This document shows, piece by piece, positions 13,913 to 20,857 of a stretch of DNA of 20,857 nt. Numbering within the stretch: position 1 is the stretch's first letter; every line of letters begins with the position of its first letter. Both the position numbers and the translations under genes were made by a program. The notes beneath the pieces were generated by a model, which was given only the letters and a program-made list of their open reading frames with translations, had not been told where the DNA came from and did not search any database. This stretch comes from Elusimicrobiota bacterium (GTDB lineage: Bacteria > Elusimicrobiota > Elusimicrobia > UBA1565 > UBA9628), in the NCBI GenBank assembly GCA_016194625.1, contig JACQBB010000123.1:1-20857 (forward strand), given 5' to 3'.

Positions 13913-13928
13913 TCCAAGGAGGATCGCG

Positions 13929-14324
13929 ATGGAGATGATCATCCGCTTTCCGGGCAACAAGAAGGTCTCCGCCGAGTTCGGCGGCTACACGGTGATGACC
14001 GACCAGCCGAAGGAGGCCGGCGGCGACGGCTCCGCGCCGGCGCCGTTCGACCTGTTCCTCGCCTCGCTGGGCACCTGCGCGGGCATCTTCGCGCTGAGCT
14101 TCTGCCGCAAGCGCGACCTCCCCGTCGACGGTCTGGAGATACGCCAGTCGGCCGAGTGGGACGACGCCGCGCACCGCGTCTCCAAGGTCACGCTCACCAT
14201 CACGCTGCCGAAGGGCTTCCCCGAGAAGTACCGCGACGCGCTGGTCTCCACGGTGAACCTGTGCACGGTGAAGAAGCACCTCGCCGCCCCGCCCGCCTTC
14301 GAGGTCGCCACCCGGCCGTCCTGA
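13929..14324 (+). CDS. OsmC-family protein
   Basis: The 131-residue protein has the OsmC/Ohr alpha-beta fold pattern: an N-terminal beta meander, the helix APFDLFLASLGTCAGIFALSFC with the family cysteine at C50, and a C-terminal segment VNLCTVKKHL with C112 (C59 is a third cysteine). Members reduce organic hydroperoxides with paired cysteines, although the subgroup to which this one belongs (YhfA-like, with the second cysteine late) is poorly characterised. A strong AAGGAGG site precedes the ATG. It lies third in the sigma-factor operon, 1 nt upstream of the rhodanese gene. Confidence 0.88.
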   Translation: MEMIIRFPGNKKVSAEFGGYTVMTDQPKEAGGDGSAPAPFDLFLASLGTCAGIFALSFCRKRDLPVDGLEIRQSAEWDDAAHRVSKVTLTITLPKGFPEKYRDALVSTVNLCTVKKHLAAPPAFEVATRPS

Positions 14325-14325
14325 C

Positions 14326-14685
14326 ATGGACCTCGAGCATCTGCGCCCGTACTTCCTGCCCGCCGCGGTCGCGGCGTACTTCGGCTGGCGCTACTGGAGC
14401 TTCCGCCGGGTCAAAGCCCGCCTGCCCGAGCTGCTGAAGCGCGGCGGCGTCGTCGTGGACGTGCGCTCTCCCGCCGAGTACGCGGGCGGGGCCCGGCCCG
14501 GCAGCCTCAACATCCCCGTGTCGGAGTTGCAGGAACGTTGCAAGGGGCTGGACAAGGCCAAACCGGTCATCGTATGCTGCGCTTCGGGAACGCGCAGCGC
14601 GCTGGCCGCGCGGGTCCTCAAGGCGCTGGGATTCCAGGAGGTCGTGAACGCCGGGCCCTGGACCAACGTTTTGGACGCCGACTGA
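14326..14685 (+). CDS. Membrane-anchored rhodanese-like sulfurtransferase
   Basis: The protein of 119 residues starts with one hydrophobic helix (about residues 8-25) followed by a basic stretch, then a single rhodanese domain. DVRSPAEYAGGARPGSLNIP is the conserved N-terminal motif, and the active-site loop is C85-A-S-G-T-R90. Such enzymes carry a persulfide on the cysteine and move sulfane sulfur. The positive-inside rule places the domain in the cytoplasm. It follows the OsmC gene after 1 nt and precedes a cytochrome c gene, so it belongs to the sigma-controlled operon; substrate not evident. Confidence 0.92.
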   Translation: MDLEHLRPYFLPAAVAAYFGWRYWSFRRVKARLPELLKRGGVVVDVRSPAEYAGGARPGSLNIPVSELQERCKGLDKAKPVIVCCASGTRSALAARVLKALGFQEVVNAGPWTNVLDAD

Positions 14686-14701
14686 AAACAGAGGTGCTCT
14701 C

Positions 14702-15214
14702 ATGATCCACGTCCTGCTGACGTCCCTCCTTCTCGCCGGCCCGGCGTCCGCCCAGGACGCGTACACGACGGAGCAGCTGAAGGCCAAGTTCCCCTACGAC
14801 CTCGGCGCCGCCGAGATCGACGTCGCCAAGTATCCGAAGAAGCGCCAGGACCAGTACGAGACGTTCAAGAAGACCTGCTCCCAGTGCCACACGCTGGCGC
14901 GCCCGATCAACTCTCCGCTGGTCACCGCCGGCGACTGGAACCGCTACGTCAAGCGCATGAAGGTCCGCACGAAGAGCGCCCCCCACGCGGACATCCCCGC
15001 CGCGGCCGCCAAGGAGATCGTCGACTTCCTGGCCTACGACGCCAAGGTCCGGAAGGTGGACGGCAAGGCCGCCTTCGACGCCGAGAGCGCCCGCCTGCGC
15101 TGCCTGTTCGCGAAGGTCTCCGCCGAGCGCAAGCGCGAGGGCGCCGCGTCCGACGAGCAGAAGGTCAAGCCGCTGCCGAACGACGCGGCGACCGGCGTCA
15201 GGCCCCAGCCCTGA
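14702..15214 (+). CDS. Periplasmic monoheme cytochrome c
   Basis: The 170-residue protein has a short signal peptide (residues 1-18, cleaved after ASA) and one heme motif, C59-S-Q-C62-H63, followed by the segment LARPINSP and W79-NRYVKRM86, where M86 is a good candidate for the sixth heme ligand. After the heme domain (to about residue 120) comes a charged tail of roughly 50 residues with one more cysteine and no recognised domain. It is the last gene of the sigma-factor operon and its 3' end overlaps the convergent PIG-L gene by 17 nt. A role in shuttling electrons to or from sulfur oxidation or the oxidase is possible. Confidence 0.87.
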   Translation: MIHVLLTSLLLAGPASAQDAYTTEQLKAKFPYDLGAAEIDVAKYPKKRQDQYETFKKTCSQCHTLARPINSPLVTAGDWNRYVKRMKVRTKSAPHADIPAAAAKEIVDFLAYDAKVRKVDGKAAFDAESARLRCLFAKVSAERKREGAASDEQKVKPLPNDAATGVRPQP

Positions 15215-16001
15215 GGCCGAGCGCCGCCGGCAGGCCGGTCCCCGCCGCGGCGACGGCGGCGGGCCGGCGCTTCAGCGCGGTCCCGTCCCAGTCCGACAGC
15301 CGGTACAGCGCCGCGTAGCGGAAGCCCGGCGCGGCGGCGCCCTGGCCGCCCACCAGCTCGGCGCCGCGGCGCGCGCCGTCGGCCAGCCAGCACGGGAGCA
15401 GGACGTGATACGGATTGCGCTCGATCTCGCCCTTGTGGAAGGAGAGCGCGGCGACGAGGTCGGCGGCGTCGGCGGCGGACGCCTCGACCATCAGGTTCGG
15501 GTCGGGAAGGGTGGACCAATACTCGGTCTCGGCGACGAGGCCGCGATATCCGGGACCCAGTTCCGCCAGGGCCGCGGCGCAAGCCCGGTTCACCTCGCGG
15601 TGCGTGGTGTTGGCGTCGTCGGCGTGCGGGTACAGGACGAGCGCGGGCGCCTCGCGCTCCACGACGGCGGCGAGGCCGCCCTCCGCCGGGGCCAGCGCGT
15701 CCCAGCCGAGGAAGGCGCAGGCGGCCTTCAACTCCAAGAGGCGGGCGGCGCGGCGGTCGCCGCGCGAGCCCAGCGTGACGGGGACGACGCCGACGCGCCA
15801 GCCGTGCTCGCGCTGGAGGCGCAGCGGCAACGTCCCGACGATGCACTCGTCGTCGGGATGCGGGGCCAGGATCAGGACGCGCGGGGCGTCCTTCTTCGGC
15901 GCAGGAACGGCAGCGGGAGCGGCCGTGCCGCGGGGCAGGCGCTCGGCGCGCTCGAGCAGGTCCGAGAACTCCCGGAGGAAGTCGCCGTAGGGACGGTCCA
16001 T
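15198..16001 (-). CDS. PIG-L/LmbE-family deacetylase
   Basis: About 267 residues with the zinc motif LAPHPDDE (H48, D50, D51) near the N terminus of the domain and PHADDANTTHREV (H126 to H134) in the middle, both typical of LmbE-type enzymes that remove acetyl groups from GlcNAc-containing substrates, such as BshB or MshB. There is no signal peptide, so it acts in the cytoplasm. Two starts are possible, 16010 and 16001; the second is chosen because TATCAT on the minus strand (16014-16009) ends 7 nt before it, in line with other leaderless starts nearby, and neither has a ribosome-binding site. The gene stands alone between two plus-strand operons, so its substrate cannot be guessed from the neighbours. 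Confidence 0.85.
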   Translation of the reverse strand: MDRPYGDFLREFSDLLERAERLPRGTAAPAAVPAPKKDAPRVLILAPHPDDECIVGTLPLRLQREHGWRVGVVPVTLGSRGDRRAARLLELKAACAFLGWDALAPAEGGLAAVVEREAPALVLYPHADDANTTHREVNRACAAALAELGPGYRGLVAETEYWSTLPDPNLMVEASAADAADLVAALSFHKGEIERNPYHVLLPCWLADGARRGAELVGGQGAAAPGFRYAALYRLSDWDGTALKRRPAAVAAAGTGLPAALGLRAGA

Positions 16002-16008
16002 TCGTCGC

Positions 16009-16014
16009 ATGATA
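16009..16014 (-). promoter_or_regulatory. Putative -10 element (TATCAT) of the PIG-L gene
   Basis: Minus-strand TATCAT matches the -10 consensus at five of six positions and lies 7 nt upstream of the ATG at 16001. A weak -35 (TTCAGG) is found 17 nt further upstream. If used, translation would start at the 5' end of the message; the ATG at 16010 would then lie inside the promoter. Confidence 0.35.
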
Positions 16015-16080
16015 CCGATTTTGACCCGAGGCCTGAATCCTTTTCCCCGCCGCCGCATCCAAAGTGGTAGAGGTGAAGTC

Positions 16081-17421
16081 ATGACGATCCTGATCCCGCT
16101 CCTGCTGGCCCTGAACCCCGCCGCCCGCGCGGCGGACTTGACCGCCGTGGTGGCCGCGGCCGTGGACCGCTCGCCCGCGGTGGCCGAGACCCGCGCGCGC
16201 CGCGCGCAGGCCGAAGCCGCCGGCCGCGAGGCGACGCTGAGCCGCCTGCCGCGGCTGTCGGCCTCCGGCTCGTTCACCCGCTCCGACGACCCCCTGTTCG
16301 CCTTCGGCGCCCTCCTTCAGGAACGCCGCGTCACCGCCGCCGACTTCGACCCCGCCGTCCTCAACCGGCCCGGATACAAGACCGCGGTGCACGGCGCCCT
16401 CGAGCTGGGCGTTCCTTTGTTCACCGGCTTCGCGCTGACCCGCGCCGGGGAGCTGGCCGGGCTGTACGCGCGGGAGGCCGACGCCTGGGGCGGCGCCGCC
16501 GCGCAGGAGGTCCGGCGCCGGACGATCGACGCGTACCTGGCGCTCCTGGCCTCACGGGACCTGCTCGCCGAGCTGGACGAGCGGCTGAAGTCGGCCGCCG
16601 CCGAGGTGGAGCGCGCCGAGCGCCTGCGCAAGCAGGGGCTCGTGCTGGGCTCCGACCACCAGGCCGCCCTGGCGATCCTGGCGGGCCTGCGCGCCCGCCG
16701 CGCGCAGGCCGCCGCCGAGAGCGCCGCGCACGGAGCCGAGCTCGCCGCCTTGCTGGGCGGGAACGCCCCGGAGACTTCGGGCGCCCTGGGCGCGTGGACG
16801 CCGCCGCTGGAGGACGACGCCGCGCTGGTCGCCGCCGCGCTCGCCGCGCGCCCCGACCTGCGCGCCGCCGACCTGCGCCGCGGCCAGGCGGCCGTGCGGG
16901 TGCGCGACGCCTCGGCGAGCGTGTCGCCGGTGGTGGACGCTTTCGCCGCCGTGCAGACGAGCGACGACGGCCTCGGGACCGGAGCCGCCGCCGCGCGGAT
17001 GGTCGGCGTGCGCGCGAGCCTGCCCTTCGGCGACCCCGCCTATTTCTCCCGCCGCGCCCGCGCCCGCGCCGACGCCGAGGCCGCGGCCGACGCGCGCGCG
17101 TCCCTGGAGGACATGGTCCGCGGCGAGGTGCTCGCCCGCGCGGCCGGCGTGCGCGGCGTCGCGGCCGTCGCGCCCGAATTGGACGAGGCGCTCGCCCGCG
17201 CGCGCCAGTCGCTCGACGAGGTGCGGCCCCTCTACCGGGAAGGACGCCAGAGCGTGATGGAGGTCCTGCGCGCCGAGGAGGCCGTCGGCAAGCTGACCGA
17301 GGCGCGGCTCGACGCGCGCCGCCGCCTGCGCGCCGACTGGGCGGCGCTGCGCGCCGCGCAAGGCCGGTTGGACGACGACGCGGTCGCGACGCTCGGCCGC
17401 AGCCTGGAGGCCGCGCGATGA
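16081..17421 (+). CDS. TolC-family outer-membrane efflux channel
   Basis: The 446-residue protein has a signal peptide (LLLALNPAARA) and the two-fold repeated, long coiled-coil helices of TolC proteins (for example LLAELDERLKSAAAEVERAERLRKQG and the matching part near residues 370-440). GVPLFTGFALTRAGE and the later RASLPFGDPAYFSRRARARADA are the typical strand-helix junctions of each repeat. An AGAGGTGAAG site supports the ATG at 16081; the in-frame extension to 16009 would cross the PIG-L promoter. Its stop overlaps the start of the RND pump (ATGA), so both form one efflux system across the envelope. Confidence 0.9.
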   Translation: MTILIPLLLALNPAARAADLTAVVAAAVDRSPAVAETRARRAQAEAAGREATLSRLPRLSASGSFTRSDDPLFAFGALLQERRVTAADFDPAVLNRPGYKTAVHGALELGVPLFTGFALTRAGELAGLYAREADAWGGAAAQEVRRRTIDAYLALLASRDLLAELDERLKSAAAEVERAERLRKQGLVLGSDHQAALAILAGLRARRAQAAAESAAHGAELAALLGGNAPETSGALGAWTPPLEDDAALVAAALAARPDLRAADLRRGQAAVRVRDASASVSPVVDAFAAVQTSDDGLGTGAAAARMVGVRASLPFGDPAYFSRRARARADAEAAADARASLEDMVRGEVLARAAGVRGVAAVAPELDEALARARQSLDEVRPLYREGRQSVMEVLRAEEAVGKLTEARLDARRRLRADWAALRAAQGRLDDDAVATLGRSLEAAR

Positions 17422-20400
17422 AGACCGAGGAAGGCACGCTGGGACCCGCCGGGAGGCTCGCGCAGTCGTTCGTGCGCTCGAAGCTGACCGTTCTGATCGC
17501 GCTGGCGGCGGTCGCGCTCGGCGCGCTGGCCGTGAACCGCCTGGCCCGGGAGGAGGAGCCGCAGATCTCGGTGCCGATGTTCGACGTGATGGTGCCCATG
17601 CCCGGCGCCTCCGCGCGCGAGGTCGAGGAGCAGCTGGTCGCCGTCGGCGAGCGCAAGCTGATGGAGATCCCCGGCGTCGAGTACGTGTACACGACGGCCC
17701 AGCAGGGCGGCGCGTTCTTCATCGTGCGCTTCAAGGTCGGCACCGACCCGGAACGCGCGTCCACGTTGGTCTTCGCGAAGACCGCCGCGAACATGGAGCT
17801 GCTCGCTCCCGGCGCCGGCCAGCCGCTGGTCAAGCCGCGCTCTATCGACGACGTGCCGATCCTGGCCCTGACGCTGAGCGGCGGCGGCCTCAATCCCCAC
17901 GGCCTGCGCCGCGCCGCGGCCGAGCTGAGGCGCGTGATCTCCACGGTGGACGACGTGTCCGACATCGAGATCCTGGGCGGGCGCCGCCGCCGGTTCTCGG
18001 TCTTCTTCGACCCCGCGGCGCTCGCGCGCCGCCGGATGTCCCCGCTGGACCTCGCCGAGCGCCTGCGCGCGGCCAACAGCCGCCTTCCCGTCGGCACGCA
18101 GGACGCGCCCGACCGCGCGCTGAAGACCGAGGTGGACGCCTCGATCCGCTCGATCGAGGACTTGAAGTCGGTCGTCATCGGCGTGTCCGACGGCGCGCCG
18201 GTGCGCGTCGGCGAGGTCGCCCGGGTCGTGGACGGGCCCGACGACGACGAGCGCGAGGTCCTGATCTACGAGGCCGGCGCCGCCGCGCCCGAGACCGCCG
18301 TGACCCTGCAGGTCTCCAAGCGACGCGGCGCCAACGCGACCGCCGTCTCGCGCGCCGCCTTGGCCCGCGTCGAGGAGTACCGCAAGGTCCTGCCGCCGAC
18401 GCTCAAGATCGCCGTCACCCGCGACTACGGCGAGACCGCGAAGAACAAGTCCGACGAGCTGCTGTTCCATATGCTGCTGGCCACGCTGTCGGTCACCGCG
18501 CTGGTCGCCGTCGCGCTCGGCCTGCGCGAGGCTCTGGTGGTGCTGATCGCCGTGCCGGTGACGCTGGCGCTGACGCTGATGGTGTACTGGCTGTTCGGCT
18601 ATACGCTGAACCGCATCACGCTGTTCGCCCTGATCTTCTCGATCGGCATCCTGGTGGACGACGCGATCGTCGTCGTGGAGAACATCCACCGCCACTTCGC
18701 GATGCGCGACGGCCGCCCGCTGTGGCAGGTCGCCGTGGACGCGGTGGACGAGGTCGGCAACCCGACCCTGCTCGCGACCTGGGCGGTGATCGCGGCGATC
18801 CTGCCGATGGCCTTCGTCGGCGGGCTGATGGGGCCGTACATGCGCCCGATCCCGGTCGGCGCTTCGTTCGCGATGCTGTTCTCGGCCTTCATCGCCTTCG
18901 TCGTGTCCCCCTGGGCGTTCGTGAAGATCCTGTCCGCCTGGACGCCGGACGCGTCCCACGCCCACGCGGAGGAGGGCCGGCTCGACCGCCTGTACCGCCG
19001 GGTGATGGGCCGCCTGCTCGACGACGGCCGGGCCCGCGCGGGCTTCCTCGCCGGCACCGTGCTGCTGCTGACCGCGGCGCTGGCGCTGGTCCCGCTGAAG
19101 GCCGTCGTCATCAAGATGCTCCCGTTCGACGACAAGGACGACTTCGAGGTCGTGCTGAGCATGCCCGAAGGCTCCTCGCTGGCCGCCACGCGCGCGACGG
19201 TGGACGAGCTGTCCGCCGAACTGCGCAAGGCCCCCGAGGTCTCGCGCGTGGTCGCCTACCTGGGGCTGGGCGCGCCGTACAACTTCAACGGCCTGGTCCG
19301 TCACTACTTCCTGCGCAACGCGCCCGACCAGGCGGACCTGGTCGTCCAGCTCGCCCCGAAGGGCCATCGCCGCCAGAGCCACGCCGTGGCCAAGTCCCTG
19401 CGCGCGGCCGTCGCCGACGCCGCCCGCCGTCACGGCGCGCGCGTGCAGGTCGCCGAGGTCCCGCCGGGGCCGCCCGTGCTGTCCACGCTCGTCTTCGAGG
19501 TCTACGGTCCCGACGCCGGCAAGCGCGCGGACTTCGCGCGCAAGCTGAAGGTCCTCCTCGAGAAGACGCCCGGCATCACCGACGTGGACACCTACGTCCC
19601 CGATCCGGAGCCGCTCGACCGCCTGGTCGTGGACCGCGAGAAGGCCACGCTCAACGGCATCGCGCCCGTCCAGGTCGCGATGGCGGCCCGAGCCGCGCAG
19701 GCGGGCATCAGCCTGGACCTGGCGCACGTGGAGACCGAGCGCGAGCCGGTGGACATCCGCCTGCGCCTGCCCGCCGACGAGCGCCGGACGCTCGACGCCC
19801 TGCGCTCCGTGCCCCTGATCTCGCGCGTCGGCACGCCGGTGACCATCGGCGCTCTGACCAGGACCGAGCGCCTGACGCAGGACGCGACGATCCACCACAA
19901 GAACCTGCGGCCGGTGTCCTACGTGATCGCCGACGTGGGCGGCCGGACCGAGAGCCCGGTGTACGCGCTGCTCGACCTGAAGCCGCGCATCGAGGCGCTC
20001 GCCAAGGACTCCGGGATCGAGATGGAGACCTTCTACACCCGCCTGCCCGACGACCCCGCCAAGCCGGCGCTGAAATGGGACGGCGAGTGGCAGATCACCT
20101 ACGAGGTGTTCCGCGACATGGGCGCGGCGTTCGCGATGGTGCTCCTGCTCATCTACGCGCTGGTCGTCGCCTGGTTCGAGTCGTTCACGGTGCCGCTGGT
20201 CATCATGGCGCCGATCCCGCTGACCTTGGTCGGCATCCTGCCCGCGCACTGGGCGATGGGCGCGTTCTTCACCGCGACCTCGATGATCGGCTTCATCGCC
20301 GGCGCGGGCATCGTCGTGCGCAACTCGATCATCCTGGTGGACTTCGTCGAGCTGAGGCGCCGCGAGGGCTTCACGCTGCGCGACGCGGTCATCGACGCGG

Positions 20401-20591
20401 GCGCGGTCCGCTTCCGCCCGATGCTGCTGACCGCCGCGGCCGTCGTCTGCGGCGCCGCGGTGATCCTGTTCGACCCGATCTTCCAGGGCCTGGCCGTCGC
20501 GCTGATGGCGGGCGAGGTCGCGTCCACGCTGCTGTCGCGCATGGCCGTTCCCGTGCTTTACTACCTGCTCAAGAGGAGAGAAGACAAATGA
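17418..20591 (+). CDS. RND-family efflux permease (AcrB/HAE-like)
   Basis: At 1057 residues it has the full length of an AcrB-type pump: TM1 near residues 22-42, a first large periplasmic domain, a block of helices, a second periplasmic domain and a final block of helices. TM4 holds the proton-relay pair D414-D415 in GILVDDAIVVVENIHRH. In TM10 the lysine of AcrB (K940) is replaced by Arg in GAGIVVRNSIILVDF, a variant seen in some RND branches. The pump would export small molecules with the TolC channel encoded just upstream; the expected membrane-fusion adaptor gene is missing from this operon. The DUF2892 gene overlaps the stop by 4 nt. Substrate unknown. Confidence 0.93.
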   Translation: MKTEEGTLGPAGRLAQSFVRSKLTVLIALAAVALGALAVNRLAREEEPQISVPMFDVMVPMPGASAREVEEQLVAVGERKLMEIPGVEYVYTTAQQGGAFFIVRFKVGTDPERASTLVFAKTAANMELLAPGAGQPLVKPRSIDDVPILALTLSGGGLNPHGLRRAAAELRRVISTVDDVSDIEILGGRRRRFSVFFDPAALARRRMSPLDLAERLRAANSRLPVGTQDAPDRALKTEVDASIRSIEDLKSVVIGVSDGAPVRVGEVARVVDGPDDDEREVLIYEAGAAAPETAVTLQVSKRRGANATAVSRAALARVEEYRKVLPPTLKIAVTRDYGETAKNKSDELLFHMLLATLSVTALVAVALGLREALVVLIAVPVTLALTLMVYWLFGYTLNRITLFALIFSIGILVDDAIVVVENIHRHFAMRDGRPLWQVAVDAVDEVGNPTLLATWAVIAAILPMAFVGGLMGPYMRPIPVGASFAMLFSAFIAFVVSPWAFVKILSAWTPDASHAHAEEGRLDRLYRRVMGRLLDDGRARAGFLAGTVLLLTAALALVPLKAVVIKMLPFDDKDDFEVVLSMPEGSSLAATRATVDELSAELRKAPEVSRVVAYLGLGAPYNFNGLVRHYFLRNAPDQADLVVQLAPKGHRRQSHAVAKSLRAAVADAARRHGARVQVAEVPPGPPVLSTLVFEVYGPDAGKRADFARKLKVLLEKTPGITDVDTYVPDPEPLDRLVVDREKATLNGIAPVQVAMAARAAQAGISLDLAHVETEREPVDIRLRLPADERRTLDALRSVPLISRVGTPVTIGALTRTERLTQDATIHHKNLRPVSYVIADVGGRTESPVYALLDLKPRIEALAKDSGIEMETFYTRLPDDPAKPALKWDGEWQITYEVFRDMGAAFAMVLLLIYALVVAWFESFTVPLVIMAPIPLTLVGILPAHWAMGAFFTATSMIGFIAGAGIVVRNSIILVDFVELRRREGFTLRDAVIDAGAVRFRPMLLTAAAVVCGAAVILFDPIFQGLAVALMAGEVASTLLSRMAVPVLYYLLKRREDK

Positions 20592-20827
20592 GCCTCGAAC
20601 ACAAGATCCGCGCCATCGCCGGGACCTTCATCCTGGCCAGCCTCGCCCTCGCGCACTGGGTGGACCCTCGCTTCCTGTGGTTCACCGCCTTCGTCGGCGC
20701 GAACCTGATCCAGTCCGCGTTCACGCGCTGGTGCCTGATGGAGGACATCCTCAAGAAGGCCGGCCTGGCCGGCCCCGGCGAGTCCTGCTGCGGCGGGAAG
20801 GACGGCTCCTGCCGCGACGGGAAGTGA
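20588..20827 (+). CDS. DUF2892-family small membrane protein with Cys-rich tail
   Basis: A protein of 79 residues with two hydrophobic helices (about 8-24 and 28-46) that fit the DUF2892/YgaP membrane domain (IRAIAGTFILASLALAH, FLWFTAFVGANLIQSAFT) and a hydrophilic tail with the cysteine cluster ESCCGGKDGSC. It is coupled to the RND gene by an ATGA overlap. The tail could bind a metal or carry sulfur. It is distinct in sequence from the other DUF2892 protein in this window. Function unknown; about 30 nt follow the stop before the window ends and show nothing clear. Confidence 0.85.
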   Translation: MSLEHKIRAIAGTFILASLALAHWVDPRFLWFTAFVGANLIQSAFTRWCLMEDILKKAGLAGPGESCCGGKDGSCRDGK

Positions 20828-20857
20828 GCGCCCGCGCTCAGGCGTCCGGAGTCGGGC

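Noticed and set aside
17232..20249. A 1005-codon open frame on the minus strand opposite the RND pump.
   Set aside because: It is antisense to a well-recognised RND gene. Its product is His/Arg/Gln/Gly-rich without domains, as expected from the complement of GC-rich codons.
1..20857. CRISPR arrays, insertion sequences, integrases, phage genes and rRNA.
   Set aside because: No regularly spaced repeats, transposase or integrase motifs or terminal inverted repeats were found; the only tandem repeat is the coding array at 4102-4155.

Overview
The window is very GC-rich and densely coded, with almost no intergenic DNA. Outer-membrane proteins (a beta-barrel ending in Phe, a TolC-type channel), a periplasmic murein endopeptidase and periplasmic multiheme c-type cytochromes point to a diderm (Gram-negative) bacterium with anaerobic or flexible respiration. 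Gene content resembles high-GC Elusimicrobiota or Geobacter-type Desulfobacterota; this is an impression from gene families, and the phylum cannot be settled from the sequence alone.

Layout. (1) 2-700: 3' part of a MepA-type murein endopeptidase. (2) 3960-704, minus strand: a compact envelope-sugar operon, with a WbpD/WlbB-like sugar N-acetyltransferase, a DegT/DnrJ-type aminotransferase and a GT39-like polytopic glycosyltransferase. (3) 8514-4047, minus strand: a five-gene respiratory operon, with a DUF3373-type outer-membrane barrel, an unknown small secreted protein, an octaheme c-type cytochrome of the tetrathionate-reductase (OTR) family with a C-terminal membrane anchor, a four-helix cytochrome b, and a small Cys/Met/Gly-rich exported protein. 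A nested inverted repeat follows its last stop. (4) 8703-11494, plus strand, divergent from (3): an ArsR-family regulator followed by two subunits of a cytochrome bd-superfamily oxidase. The first subunit has a frameshift in a C5 run, and the detached C terminus looks like the end of a c-type cytochrome domain whose heme-binding half is missing. (5) 12932-11496, minus strand: DUF2892 protein, YraQ/ArsP-type permease and a small CXXC redox protein. (6) 13011-15214, plus strand, divergent from (5): ECF-type sigma factor, zinc-finger anti-sigma factor, OsmC protein, membrane-anchored rhodanese and a monoheme cytochrome c. (7) 16001-15198, minus strand: PIG-L (LmbE) deacetylase. (8) 16081-20827, plus strand: TolC-type channel, RND pump and a second DUF2892 protein with a cysteine-rich tail; no periplasmic adaptor gene is present.

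Reading the genes together, the centre of the window is an electron-transfer and redox/sulfur-stress island. Quinol could be oxidised either by the cytochrome b/octaheme branch (tetrathionate, nitrite or hydroxylamine type acceptors are known for the OTR family) or by the bd-like oxidase, and one ArsR-type regulator sits exactly between the two operons. The neighbouring sigma/anti-sigma operon and the CXXC-permease operon carry thiol and sulfur chemistry (OsmC, rhodanese, disulfide protein). Several lead genes lack a Shine-Dalgarno and instead have a -10-like hexamer 6-8 nt before the ATG, suggesting leaderless transcripts.
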